64,000 nucleotides of DNA from Toxotes chatareus (lineage: Eukaryota; Chordata; Actinopteri; Toxotidae), in contig CM028882.1 of NCBI GenBank assembly GCA_016801885.1, forward strand, positions 17,129,047 to 17,193,046, in the 5' to 3' direction. The notes under the pieces are model-generated. The model worked only from the letters and a program-made list of their open reading frames with translations, was not told the DNA's origin and searched no databases. Below, piece by piece: positions 10,490 to 23,599 of this stretch. Numbering within the stretch: the stretch's first letter is position 1; each line of letters starts with the position of its first letter. The position numbers and the translations under genes were made by a program.

Positions 10490-10530
10490 TCATGCGTGCA
10501 ATGCAAATACATGCAAATACATGCAACCAC
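10490..10530. promoter_or_regulatory. POU octamer triplet at 10-bp spacing
   Basis: ATGCAAAT occurs at 10501-10508 and again at 10511-10518, with a third, partial ATGCAACC at 10521-10528. The 10-bp period places all sites on one face of the helix. POU factors bind this octamer, and POU4F3 acts in the hair-cell programme downstream of Atoh1. Any link to atoh1 control is inference. A short tandem duplication is the simpler origin. Confidence 0.4.
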
Positions 10531-11570
10531 TTTTGGGTAATGAGGAAATCCACAACCGGGTCTTGGCATTTAAGACTAGTTTGTGTGATGTTTACGTTTA
10601 GATTCATGGTTCACCTGAGAAACCACGGGGAGCAGCTTAATAATACTATAGTCTTATCTTATGATTAATATCTGGAGCTGTTGACGGTCGCCCACATTTA
10701 ACAAACTTTGCATATTAGAAAGCCACGCGTTGTTTTCAGATAAAACACAACACTGTTTTTCTGAAACAAGTGGCTGCTTTTGTATATGGTGTTTTTATAA
10801 AGACCACTAATAAGCTTTATTTCTTTGACCAATGGTGGTATCTATGAAAAGTGGGAGGTAAAAACATCTTGCTTCAACAGGTGGGATGCTGGGCAGGTTG
10901 TGGTTTCACTGTTTCACATACATTAATTATTTACGCACGGACGTTATGAAAAATAACAACAGCGGTGGAGTTAGAGAGAACCTGAGAAGCACTGACGCCT
11001 TTGGATGCTGTTGTGAGGAAAGGAGGAAAACTAAAACTTCTGTTGTCATGCAGAGTTTAACTTGCTCCCGTCTCCTCTTATCGCTCAAATGCACTATTTG
11101 AACACTGTCTTGTGACAGCTCCTAAGTTTCAAGAGAAATTTATCTGTTCGTCTGTTCATGTAAAATATAAGGTAAATACAATTGTGAAACCATACTCTGT
11201 CATAACACTATGTTCTGTTCAAAGTAAATATCTCAAAACTGACAGGCATCACTAGAAGAAGTAAAATAACTAACATTATCGTGCATAGAAATAGATTTTA
11301 TGCATAAAATAAACTCATACTGGGGTCGATCTGAGCTCTTTAGTGAAGAGGTGTGTTCAACATGTTTTAAGCCTCTGTAGTTATGCTCATTTCAATGAAT
11401 ATACTGAGAATATGTGCATTCCACAGCTTCTTTTTTTAATGAAAAGAAAGGCGCTTGCATTTTGTATGAGATATGGGGAGCCGAGCTGTGTGCTGTCCAA
11501 AAAACCACAGGTCTCTCTGGGGACCCAGAACAAAAGGCAGAACTGGGCCATAGTCTCCATCTGCTGTCCC

Positions 11571-11706
11571 AGAGAGAGAGTGAGAGGGAGAGAGAGACAG
11601 GGAGAGCATGGAGAGTGAAGACACCATGGGCAGAAAGAGACAGAATAATAAGAGAGTGAGAGGGAGTGAAAAAGAGAGAGTGGAGACAACTAACAGGGGA
11701 GACGGT
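11571..11706 (+). repeat. Purine-rich (GA)n tract
   Basis: About 135 bases almost entirely of A and G on the + strand, with imperfect GAGA units, interrupted only briefly near 11620-11635 and 11690. Confidence 0.8.
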
Positions 11707-12616
11707 GGGTAGTTACAGGCAGTAAGAGTAAGCAAGGGACACACAGATAGAAAAGCAAGCATCATTGCTTGATTATGTTATGTTATCAGAGTGGTTCAGT
11801 GAAGTTCCACCAATTAGTTTATGAATTAGTTTAACACCCATAACCACCTCTTAGTTTAATCGTACCCTTAAATTACCCTGAAGCCTTCACCTCTCATTAG
11901 CCACCACAGCCCTGAATTACCTTATACTGTTGCGTAACCCATAGCGATCACATAAACACACACAATGCAGCTGTGATGCAGTGAGCACCTGTTGCATTGC
12001 CTGCTCCAACTCAGTGATTCTATTAATTGTTAATGAGTTTCCTTGGTAGTGTTGTGACACAGTCACACAAATTGTAGCATTTATATTTACAGTTATCTTT
12101 TGTGTAATGCTGTTGAAATTACTGGGAAAGCTGGACTCATAGCATATATATAAAATACAAGCAGTGTGTACATTGTGCATCTGATGAGCACAGGTCTCAA
12201 TTCTATTCTATTCTATTGGAGAGAAATCTGCAAAATGTTATATTTTGGAAATATTTTTGTATATTTGACAAAGGTACATACAACTTGTCAACATCAGCTA
12301 ATGTAGGCATGTGTATCATTGTTACTGACATTGTGATCTGTTTGTACATAAATCTGATTTGAATAACCAATAACTCATTCATTTTAAATTGTACTGTCCT
12401 GTGAAAAGAAATTTGCTTTGTGGCTTATAGTAAAACATGCAGGCTAATTATAAAACATAAACATCAGTAAAGCCACTCAACAAAAAGCAATTTAAACACA
12501 ACTTAAACCATGCATAAGTACTGTTTAATGCAATCACTCAGGGAGTCCACATCCTGGGGCAAAAAAAATGGTCGTTGGTGCAGAAACAAAGTATTTATAC
12601 AGTCACATCACTTCAT

Positions 12617-12639
12617 ATGCAAATCAAGCAATCTAATTA
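12617..12639. promoter_or_regulatory. Octamer plus homeodomain motif pair
   Basis: A perfect octamer ATGCAAAT (12617-12624) is followed eight bases later by CTAATTAC (12632-12639), a homeodomain core. This is typical content of vertebrate developmental enhancers, but only motif-level support exists. Confidence 0.25.
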
Positions 12640-15600
12640 CAGTGGGAGAATATCAGCCCTTAGTTCTTTTCCTCTTAAGTTTATCTGGTATAAAGCAGCG
12701 CCCTGAGGCAGTCAGCTCAAAATTAACTTTTTAGCTGAGGAAGTGGCCACAACACACAAGTCAGACATTAAAGCTGTGCCATGGATAAGGATAACCATGT
12801 AATAACTGTATTAACAGTCTATTTACTGTATTACTTTACCCAAAGTTCAGTTAAAGTTTAGTAAAATAATGAGTGAATTATTTTTGTTACATACAAATAA
12901 TTAGTATATTTGTATGTGCATTTCTGTCACATCAAATTTTTGGTGTCCACAACTGTTTTCATGTACATACTGTTGTTCACCAATGTCTAGTTTGTCTTTT
13001 ATTAGAATTGCCTTTCCAGAATTCTACACAAGTAAAACGTCTTTGCCGTAACACAAAGAAATCAGCAGTATGGCTGTGTGATCCCTCCCTGATCTTGGAT
13101 CAACCAGTCTCATTGTTCGTGACCGTTCAGGAGCAGAAAGCCAATGAAACACTGCAGGCTAATCTGCTGCTAAAAAATATCAAATGGAGCAAGTGTTCGG
13201 GTGATAACAGTAAATCCTCTGCAAAATGATACAGAGACAGTTAAAGTTAGAGAAAGTTATTGCAACACAGAATATTGACTTCTTGTTGTTTTGTTTTTTT
13301 TTGTTTGTTTGTTTTTTTTTCCTTATTTTGAAAGTTTCCCAAAGCTCAGGAATTTATATCTTCTAAAGAGGAGGTGTTAAATTATTTTGACAAAATATAT
13401 CCTGTGGTTTCTGTTATGACAAGCAGCCCATCCCTTAAAGTCCTTAATGTCCACCTGCACATACACTGAACCCACTCACACACAGTATACGCACACTGTC
13501 ACAAGGAAGAAGATCATTTATCTCTGTGGTTCTCTCCATGAAAGACGTCTGTGGGTGAAGCAGGGTCTCCCAGGGCTTTGTTCTGGGCAGGGTTCAGCTC
13601 TTTGTGTCCGTCACCTTCAAAGCAAATGTACATGAACACGAACATGAGGCTTCTTGGGTAACCAGCCCATTGAAGAGCAGCACAATGGTGCTACCAATTA
13701 TCCACAGTACTCAATGCTTCTGCGGAATCAGTTACATGGCATTGTGTGTGTTTGTGTGTGTGAGTGTGTTTGGTAGATTTGCATGTTTGAGGATGTAAAG
13801 GTTTCGTGTGCGTGCTTGTATCATTCGGTGCATGTTGTTTCATGTGAATTGGTGTGTGTATTTTATTCTCTGTGAGTGTGTCATCTGTATAATCTTTTAA
13901 ATCACTCCCTAAAACTTGACTTACTCATTTTTGTGATGTTTTATTTTCCTTTTTTACTGTGATGTTACCCTGTAAACCTTAAAATATCTTCTGTCTTTCA
14001 TTTTAATTTACTTTGGGTCATTTTTAAAATTTTCCTTTTGGGTTATTTAAACACTTCATTTCCTTGACATATAAAGATAACACAAACTCTTCAACTGAAA
14101 GGTGTGCGTGTGTGCACCACCTGTTTGCCTGTGAGTGGGTGTGTATGTGTAGTGTAGTTATACTTCCCTACAGGAAACACCTCAACTGCAAGATTATTTA
14201 CTCTTTTGACACATTATGACTTCCAGCAGGGTCGGGTTACCGAGAGCGTGCGGCCGGCCCTCCTCAGCTGGAGAAGAGACCTTCACTCTGACTGACTCTG
14301 CACACATGAAAAGAAACCTCTGGGCACTTCGGAAGTGATTTGGCTGGAGGTGCTTTTCCATCTTTTTCACACCTTGGAACATGAGAGGTGTGTGAGAGGG
14401 TAAGAGTGCAGAGGGGTAGGTTGTTCTTATATGTGTATCTGTGCGCGTATGTCTTCAAACACACGTGAGCAGCCATTGGTGTGCCTCCACCACCTGCACA
14501 CCCACCTACTCACTTGACACCGGTCATTTTCACCACACGTAACCTCTGCTGGCAATCTGCCAGATTCACATGTACTGTACAAACATGTACACACGAGAAC
14601 ATGGAGCCATACGTCACTGGTTGTCAATTCGATGAGTAACCAGTGTCAGGTTCATTAGATTAACCAGTTGACCAAACTTAGTGTTGCTGCATCATCTCAG
14701 GAACCTGCGTGAAAAAGATTGAATTAATTGAAAATGAAAAATTTTGTGGGGGAAGAATTAAAGTGAATGAAATGTGGAAAAACTGAATATACTGTACATG
14801 TAAGTATTTTACATTTAAGTTTTTCTTACTTGTCACCCATGTCACCCATATATGTCTTACCCTCAAGACGTGAAAGACCATTATCAAAATGGTGAGCTGT
14901 GGTTCTTGTCAGAGAAGGACAAGAGTCTAAGCAGGAACAAGGACGAGAACAAGAGTAAGAGCAACAATGGGGAGCAGAAGAAGAGTAAGAAGAAGAAGGG
15001 AATAATAATGATGATTAATGTTCAACCTCTAAAGCAATGTGTATGATGCCTGCTGGTCAGTCTTCTGTCTCCATGTCAGTCCAAAAATCAACAGCAGAAT
15101 GGCAGAACGACAGACAGTGGACAGATAGCAGCAGACAGTTCTCTTTTTCACTAAACCTTGCTATTTTTGACCCCACTCACCTATTAACTACATCTCACCT
15201 CTCTTCTCTCCTCTCCTCTCCTCTCCTCTCTTGTCCTTCCTGGGCCCATTGTACAGTTGCCCCCGCGGATCTCCTTTCAGCCAGCAGCCCTACTCAGGTG
15301 AGGGATACAGTATATTGAAGGAGATTTTGCTTGTATTTGATTCCGCTCCTTTTCATAATGGCTGAAAGCCTGGCCTCCGTGCTGCCCCCCCCGCCCGCCG
15401 TCCTGTCCAGTTCCCAGGGGACCCCCACTCTCTGCCGGGCTGGCCTGGGTGGAGCGGCCTCAGAGTGGGGCAAGTAGGGAACAGACAAGGGTATCACTTA
15501 CACCTTTCCTCCCGCCCTCACATAGCACACAGAGCACAGACAGTGAGAGCACACCCCCTCACCTTGCCTGTCTCCTTCTCTCAAGTGCACATAGACACAC

Positions 15601-16112
15601 AGTGGTGTTGGTGCATGCTCACACGTACATGCACTTGCACATCTTTTCCTCCATCTTACCAATTAGAGATACATGTCCTATCGTTTTCAACCCCCTCTTT
15701 TCAATCTGTTCATTCAGCCACCGATCCAGGAAGGAGGCAGATCACAATGGAGTTGTGGAAAGCCATTTCTGTGCACTGAAAAGAAAGCAATTGAGATCTG
15801 GTGACTAAGAGTGACACAAGAATTTAGAAGGAGAATGGCACAAGTGCATTTACAGGGACAAAAACTTGATGCAGTGTAAGTCGCACAGGTAGAAACACGC
15901 ACGCACACACGCATACAATTACATACAGAATGAGCTCCATCTGGGCTCCCTTGTTGTCAGCACGCCATGTACTCACACACCTTTGGCCTACTCCATAAAT
16001 CAGCCAGGTATATCAGATAACGTTCCTGTTCAATGTTACAGTATTAAGCTTTAAGCAACACCGCTGTTGATGTGTTAAACTGTCTCACTTCAGATCCAGA
16101 ACCAAATTCCGC

Positions 16113-16134
16113 TTGTTTATTGTTTAATAAACAA
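16113..16134. repeat. Forkhead-type palindrome
   Basis: TTGTTTATT (16113-16121) and AATAAACAA (16126-16134) are perfect 9-bp inverted arms around GTTT. Each arm contains the forkhead core TGTTTA or its complement. Confidence 0.5.
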
Positions 16135-17237
16135 ATAGGACTTTCACTTAATTCTAAAGTTAAAATACGGACTGTTTGTTCCTTACATTCATCAAACATC
16201 CAGTACAAATCACATTTATTTTTCATAACTAATACTTATTTTAAATGTAGTTTCTTAGGCAAAACAGTGTGTACTGTATCATGTTGTGTCAAATTTTGAT
16301 TAAATATGTATGCACTGCTTATTCCCATGGGTGAGCTCTGTTTAAATTGTGTCATTTTAGAAATAGGATTGCTTGAGTAGAAGGCCTCTGAGTCCTGAGG
16401 AAAAGCCCACCCAGCTCCATATCACCCACTTTACAGAGGAGCGGTGCTATCATGTATTTCTCGAGTGGTCTTTTTACTCACAACAATAGCTCCAGGGCAT
16501 ATTCAGAAACAACAAGCCCCCTGCCAGATTAAAACAACAGCACACTACTTCCCACAGTGAAGGAACTGGATTAACATGGATCTTTTCAACCAAACAGGAA
16601 ATGTAACAGTGGGTCTGTGAACCTCAACCCTCACAAAAAATAGTTTAAATACCTCAACTCAAGTTTGTTTTCATCAAGTGCTGCTTTTAAAATTTAATTA
16701 AGACTATTTAAAATCTATTGACGATATCTCCAAATCATCATCACACCCCTATTTATTATAGAGCCGTTTTGAAACTGAAATTTTGACCACAAAACTTACA
16801 CAGAGCTAGATGAGAAAATTTCTTTTAGATGGTCTTAACTCTATTCATTTCTAAGTACATTTGTTGTCTGTTGGTTGGTAATGCCTCTGGGTATCTTTAA
16901 GGATAAAGAACCCTTACTGAGAGACAAGATCCCAGCAGGATAACACAGCTAATATAGCTAGACATTTCCTACTGCTGTAACGGATTAGCAAGCCTCTCTG
17001 CAGGGTAACACAAACACATAAACAATGGCTGCTTGACTGACTGTGAGATCAGACCTATATCCCACCTGTTAAACTGCCTGGTTCTGTTGAGACATTTCCC
17101 TTTTCAAATCATGTTCCCCCGTATGTTAGGTTACTTGCTTCAGTGTCAGTAATGTGTACCTATAAGTTCATTCTGTGAGAATAAGTTTGTGGATTTTTGG
17201 AACAAATGCCTTCCGCACAGAAAAAAGTTACCTTTGG

Positions 17238-17345
17238 GGCAACCTGATAGCTGAGAGGTTAGGGCACATACCACATGGGTGCATATGCCCTGAACAGCAA
17301 GCCCTCAGTTTGATTCCTGTTTGGCTGAAGCTCACTCTCTGTCTG
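17238..17345 (+). mobile_element. tRNA-derived SINE copy (diverged)
   Basis: An A-box-like stretch (TAGCTGAGAGGTTAGGGCA, about 17248-17266) and a B-box-like GTTTGATTCC (about 17309-17318) are spaced as in a tRNA-related RNA polymerase III promoter. The wording matches a fish SINE type that I recall. It lacks a good cloverleaf, so it is not a functional tRNA gene. The tail beyond about 17345 is uncertain. Confidence 0.6.
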
Positions 17346-17399
17346 CATATTTAACTATTCATCTTATAATAATAAATTGCCATGGTGTTAAAGGTACTA

Positions 17400-20250
17400 G
17401 TGAAATGAAAATCCATCTTTATTGCAAACACGAGAAATTTCCAAGCCCATTGACTCTGTTTGTTTGTAGCTGATTTGGCTGTCCTTATCTTCCTCCTCCT
17501 CCCAGATTAGTGCTGCAGTCTGCCTGTTTTCACACCATTAAGGCCAATCCACATCCTCTTCATTGGGGGGGCTCCCGTGGAGATCAGTGACGCCTCACTG
17601 ACCACATCAATCAATCATTCTCCCTCCGACTACCTCTCTCCTGCTCTCTTTTGTCTCTCTCTGTATGTCTCTGTCTCCATATCTCTCCGTCTCGCCTACA
17701 CAACTTTAATATCTGTCTCATCCCTCTTTCCCACACATGACATGGGAACTACTTATCATAAAAAACACAGATAAATGTTGTTGTTGGCAAGAGCAATTCA
17801 TCGACAGGGCCTGTCTTGGATGGTTCTCTGCCTAGAATTATAGCCATCAGCAAATGGCTGTTGTAGTTTTAATAGATAAACATTAATATATAGTTCATAT
17901 TTTCTAAGAATGGGGGATGTCATTTCTTTTGTCATTGCAAAAATGACTCTTTTCGTGTGCGTTTGTAATCTGATGTTTTTATAAATTTCTCAGGTGAGTA
18001 TTTCCCCTCAAAGTTTCTTCATGTGCCACGTGTCGACCTAAAGTAGCCACACATCCTGCACTCTTCCAGAAAAACTCTATACTTGTCTTCATAATGGGGT
18101 CAACTACGCAAAATCTGTAAAAGAAGTGAGGCAACAATAGAGATCAGTTGAACTTGTACTCCCTGTATAGGAAAGGGTTTTTGTTCCTGCATTGCCCTCA
18201 TGGGAGGTCATGTACTGTGACACAAAATGCAGGCCACATATGTGTGTCCCATGAATTGTGACAATAATATGGGCTTTTCCAGTGCTCCCATACAATCCTG
18301 GACTTGTTCAAGCAAAAATCAGTTTGGATGCTGCCACAATGCTAGGATTTGAATCGCTCGTTATAAGTAACAACCTCATTACGTTAAAAGAAAACTGCGA
18401 TTGTGTTTCCTATAAAATGTATTTTCTCTTGCAATTTAGTTATAGAAATGTTCCTTCTAAGAGACAGGGTCGTCTCATGGGATTTGTTAAATATGTCCAG
18501 CCTTATCCCTTAACTTTGCCTGTGTTCACATGCCAGCATGGTTGTTAGTTCAGATATGAAAGGAGATACATCATGCACATAAATTAGACTCCTGTCTTGT
18601 TTTCTATGCCTACCTACCTGTCTATCAGTCACCTCATCTATTTCTGCTTTTCAGCCTTTTTGCATACTTTGTTGTTGTTCTGCCGGACTTCTCTGCAACA
18701 CTAAGCACTTTTATCTTTACCCGCTTGCTTTTTAATTTTTTGTGTTTCCTGTTTTTATCGTTAAAACCCTTTGAGCTGCGTGTTTTGTGTGACAGGTGCT
18801 ACACAAATAAAGTGTTATCATTTTTTGTTATCATTTTTATTTTTACTGTTGTTGTTATTGTTATTTTCTTATCTACAGTATCTGTATCCCTGCAAACCTT
18901 TCAAACTGTCTCTTACCTGCCTGTCTGCATAGCTACCTGTCTGCTACTCAGTGTGCTTTTTTACTTCTTAGTCTGTATGTCTGCCAGCTAGGAAAGGTCA
19001 GTACTAAATGGGCTGAGTGTGAACAATGCCCTCGATACCCAGGACAGGAACAGCCAGTGTCCCACAGCCAACGTCCTGCCACCACCGCATGTGATGTGTG
19101 GCCAGCCCTCCCTATTCATCTTTACCCTTCTCCCTCTTCCTCCTCACCACACTTGCTGCATCTGTTTCTGTTTTTTTCAGCCCTTTTCTGCTCTTCTCCT
19201 CCTTTCTTGTTCTGATTTTGGCCACTTCTCACTTTTTTTTCCCACCAATCTGCTGTCTCTCTCCTTCCCCCCACATCGGTGTCCGGCCTTCCTTTCCTCC
19301 CCTCCTCTCCCCATCAGTCCCCATCAGGAGGAACCTAATAGGAAATCAAAGTTTCTGGTGGAAGAATGGAGTGGGGCTTAGCATTACCATCCCCTGGGTC
19401 CTCCCTGCTGAAAGAGGAGTGCAGAAAAGACTCTATACTGGTACTGTGGAGGGGAAGGTTAATGCAGCAGATAGTCTTTCCCTTGCTCTCTTTCCATGTC
19501 TCTTTATCCATTCTTTTTCTCTCAGACACACTCTCTTTACCTGTCTTTTTTCTATGTTTTTAACTCTTTTCCCTTCTTACTGCCTTTCATTCTCACTCCC
19601 CACCCCCCGACACACACATGCACACTCAACGCACATTCACTTTTTTGTCCTCTCAAAGACTGAATTGCATGGCAGGTGAACTCAGCTGCCCCTGGCTGGA
19701 TGCTGTTTGGTGAGGTTGCATTTGCAGCCCACTGCTGCACCATCCGTCCTTTGGGATGTGGTGTGTACGGTTGTGGAATGGATCGTGTTTGTGTGTGTGT
19801 GTGTGTGTGTAAGCCACCCCCAGACCGGCACGGCACGCACCCCTGCCCTTCAAAGCGCTGCCTATGTGTAGCAATTGACTCCATGGCCCCTGTGAGTTCA
19901 GGTACTGCTGCCTTGTCAAGCATGTCAGGAACCATTTACAAAGCTTGTCCCTGTTTATCACTATATATAGAATGATATTTGCCATTTAAATAATAAGCAT
20001 ATTATTCAATATAATTCATGACTACACAAACAAACTCTCAAAAACTGTTTCCAAAAAAGCCTTTATCGTAGATATTGCTTGCTTGAGTAGAGTAGAATAC
20101 AACAAATGATCTAATTTGATATCACTTTTAAGAAGCTACATTTTCAAAACCAGACTTACATAACAATGTGACTTTTACATTTTTGAAAAACCTTACTGAA
20201 TGTATTCATTCCACCCCTCAGTTTTAAGAATTGCATAGTCCTCCTACAGT
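17400..20250. other. Intergenic, pyrimidine-rich in parts, no gene recognised
   Basis: No supported coding region. The + strand is markedly C/T-rich at 19110-19330 and 19470-19600, which creates long but meaningless Ser/Phe/Leu-rich frames. A (GT)n run lies at 19791-19810. Confidence 0.55.
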
Positions 20251-20257
20251 GCAATTG

Positions 20258-20430
20258 ACCCACAGGGGGTGTCCCCATGGCCTGGAGATTAAAATGCCAC
20301 CCAGGGACCACAACATCACCACTTTGAATCTAGCTTTGGCCATTTGTTGGATATATTTCTCTCTTGTTTCCTATTACCTCTGTTCTGTTACTATCTAATA
20401 GCGAAAACTGCCCTAAAAAATTGTAAAGAA
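20258..20430 (+). mobile_element. tRNA-derived SINE copy with 3' tail
   Basis: The copy begins with GTGTCCCCATGGCCTGGAGA and has a B-box-like CTTTGAATCTAGC (about 20321-20333). Its tail reads TTGTTTCCTATTACCTCT, then TACTATCTAATAGCG, then an A-rich end. I recognise this as the 3' end of a fish SINE family that usually ends 'tgtcactatctaataaagg...aaaa'. It appears to be the same broad family as the copy at 17.24 kb but retains more of the tail. Confidence 0.65.
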
Positions 20431-22727
20431 AAAAAAGGAAAAGAAAAAGAAAAATCTCCCCCTCAGAACATATACCTGCCGTTTGAAAGCAACAGAGTGA
20501 AATTATTCAGTTTGGTAAAGTTGACAAGAGTGTATGCTGTTGTGTAATTGTATCATCAGTGCACATGCTTATGCATGTATGGTGTCTCATACATCAATAG
20601 ACTGGCAGAAAGTGGCATGTAAAAAGTGGGGCCTAAGCCTAGAATTAGTCCTGTATTAGCTGTCAAGCATCAGCCTACTCTAGGCTGAGCAGTCCAGATC
20701 CTGCTGTGTTAAGCTGCTTAAACACTCAGAGGTGGAAAAGATTAAACACTGTGAATGCCTCGAGGCACAGGGGAGTGAAGAGAGTGCTGGAGGAGAGGGC
20801 AGGGGTTGAGAGCAGTATGGAACAGGGTGGGGCAGAGGAGCCAGAGCAGAAGGGGGTGGCAAAAGATGAAACACACATCGTTTTGTATGGATTCATGGCA
20901 GAAAGTCATTTAGAAAGAGGAGGACTGAGAGGCCACATGCAGAGGAAGAGAGAGATGATGCTATAGCTGAATCCAGATTCCCATAAAACAAATTGTAACC
21001 CCCAAAATGTCCTCCTCTCTGGTCCCTTCATACCTCCCGTCCACTACCTTTTCACTCCTCCTCTCCCCTCATGCCTGCACACCACCCACCTGCCCTTGGT
21101 ACTCCCCCACACAAGAGTTCGGATTCTTGGTAGGTGTTGGGTGTCTAAAGTGTCACAACTAAACAAAACCATTTGAAAACAAAGTGGGCCGGTGAATGCG
21201 CCGGCGCAATCCGACCCCTCTCCCTTTGTGGTAGTAGAGAAAAACTGCCTCTCAGAATCAAGGGGATGGAAGGTGGGTAGGGGGAGGCACACCATTTCAA
21301 TCTGCAGGTTACCCCCCCCATCCACCCACCCATACCCGCTTTTACTGCCTCCTCTCCACCCCACATACACCCACACTTTTAAGTGCACCCCTTCAAAGGT
21401 GAACATGCTATCTAAAACAGAGCTGTCTGTGTTATGGTGCCTCCAAGAAAAGGATACTCCTTCTCTTCTCCTCTCTGTGATTTCTTTTTTTCTTTTAAAC
21501 CACTTTCATTTGCTCTTTTCCTTCTTCAGACTTTAAACAATCCAGTTTGCTTGTAAAAATCTGAATGTAGTGCGAAAGGGTGACATGAACTGTTGTTCTG
21601 TTGAACGAGATGATATTGAAATATGCTATCGGAGTGAACTTTGACTGAACTTTGACTGGACTTTTAAAAGTGGACGAAGTGGAATTTAGCAGATATCAAA
21701 TGTGACAGTTTGACAGAAAAAATCACAGCAGTGAGAAAAGCCTTACAGAAAAGTTATGAGTAAGTCACCACATGTGACATTTGTATAGCAGGGTGATGAT
21801 GAGGGTGTGAGTCATTCCATGGCTTTCTATGTAATATGAGAATTTTGGAGATGAACACTCAAAGGCCAAAAATAAATGTGATTACTCATTGTTATATGTA
21901 CAAACAACGCATGCATTGTTTAATTACATAAGTATCTATGATGTTCTATTATGTTGGGAAAGCATCAAAAGAAAAAAACAGCTTTGTACATGGCATCTAC
22001 TGAAGAGCAAGAGATGCTGGCATCAAGATGATAATATAGCTGTTTTTTGGTCTTGACCACATACTCAGTCCATATCGGCTAAAAGTCTTTTAGCTGTCTT
22101 GTTTATGGATCATTTATTTTATGATCTTTGAGATGTTTAGTTAAGTCGTTTTTGTTTTGTTTTTTTGACTACAAGAAACACAAAGAAATACACAGATCAT
22201 CTGCCTTGTCTATGCTGCTGATTATGGGAAAGTAATGCCCCCTGTTTATATGTGTGTGTGTGTGTGTGTCAGTGTGATGAACTGTCTGTCAATCATAGTC
22301 AGAGTTAATTATTTTGTCGCCCCGCTGGGTGTGAGTGTGTGTCAGGAACTCTGACCTGGAGACCTGGGGTTGGGTCAAACACACACACACACACATTCTT
22401 CCCCCAGAGAGTGGAGAGGTCCACTCATGTCTTTCCAAGGATGGTCCACTGGCCACCTGACTATGTGTGCACACACTCTTTGCTGATTAAAACTGGAATT
22501 TCAAGTTACCTTGCTGAGATAAAATGGCAAATATATTTTTTTCTTTTTCTTTTCTCAACAGACGTTTGATCTATGTGTGATCTATTACTTATTTTTAGCA
22601 GCTCATAATGAACTGTATTTGGCAAATTTGGTAACTATATGCCATATATGTAAAGCAAGCATGTGAAAGCACGTGTTTTAATGTTAATCTTGAGATAACT
22701 GATCCTGAGAGCTACTGAGCTAAAATG

Positions 22728-22729
22728 TG

Positions 22730-22809
<80 letters not shown>

Positions 22810-22858
22810 GCGCGTGCATGTGCGTGTGCGCGCGTGTGTGTGAGAGAGAGGGACAGTG
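22728..22858. repeat. Compound (CT)n-(GT)n-(GC/GT)n microsatellite
   Basis: CT repeats (22729-22750) pass into a long GT run (to about 22804), then alternating purine-pyrimidine text rich in GCGTGTGCGC, then GAGAGAGAG. The alternating block is of Z-DNA-forming type. Confidence 0.95.
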
Positions 22859-23599
22859 AGGGGCAGGACCCATGGGAGATCAAATAATCCTGCATGCAGC
22901 ACAATGGACATCCCTCTCTGTCAGGCCATTGGAGGCAGGGGGGCAGAAAATAACACAACGTAACACACTGCCATGTTTCAGTGGCTGGTTAAGTCAGCTT
23001 GTGTGTTTTTCTCTTGTCAGTCTCTGTTGTTGTGTCTGTGTTACAGGACTGATTGCCGTAAGCAGCTTCGATGAACTTAGCAAATGAGACTGAGGGCGCT
23101 GATGAGAGACATTTCTAAATATCAAATTGTATCATGACGTGTACATAAAATCAGATGTTAAAAAGACCTATGGTGACCAGATGTTCTCAAAAAATGTTCT
23201 TCAGGTAACGCTACTGCATTTGCCTGATTAGTGTTGTCTACAAAGATTTTCTTATTTGAAATGGAAATGACCTGTTCCATGCTTTAATTTCCTATGGCGT
23301 TCTTCAAAATGGTTTAAATATGCCCACTGAGTTTATTGCTCTGTTTCCTTCCCCAGAGTGCGAAGTCCAGTTATCTTTCCCACCACAATAGAAAAGTAGG
23401 GTCTTTGCCATCTGAAAATATTTATTGTACACCAACCCCACTGACCGACCTCAATTATCAAAACCAAATAATCAGCACCAAGCCACTGGCCTTGAACAAA
23501 TCTTAACGGTATGATCCAATAGACACTGCGTCTCTGAATAAACAATAACAGAAGGCTCCTATTTTAATCACATCTCAACCAAAAACCCTGCTCTTCATT

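Larger units (their letters stand above)
10600..17230. other. Intergenic, no gene recognised
   Basis: No frame here has a recognisable domain or a plausible exon structure. The stretch holds a purine-rich tract (11571-11706), a POU/homeodomain motif pair (12617-12639), GT-rich sequence near 13740-13870 and 14100-14150, a (CTCTC)n run near 15198-15230, a GC-rich patch at 15250-15470 and a forkhead-type palindrome (16113-16134). It is the central part of the atoh1-smarcad1 interval. Confidence 0.55.

Noticed and set aside
17238..17345. Possible functional tRNA gene
   Set aside because: Box-A and box-B words are present but no acceptor stem or full cloverleaf can be formed; it fits a tRNA-derived SINE instead.
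19019..19679. Long Ser/Phe/Leu-rich frames
   Set aside because: Explained by C/T-rich low-complexity DNA; no conserved motif or splice logic.
22728..22858. CRISPR-like or satellite array
   Set aside because: Dinucleotide tracts without repeat-spacer architecture; plain compound microsatellite in a vertebrate genome.
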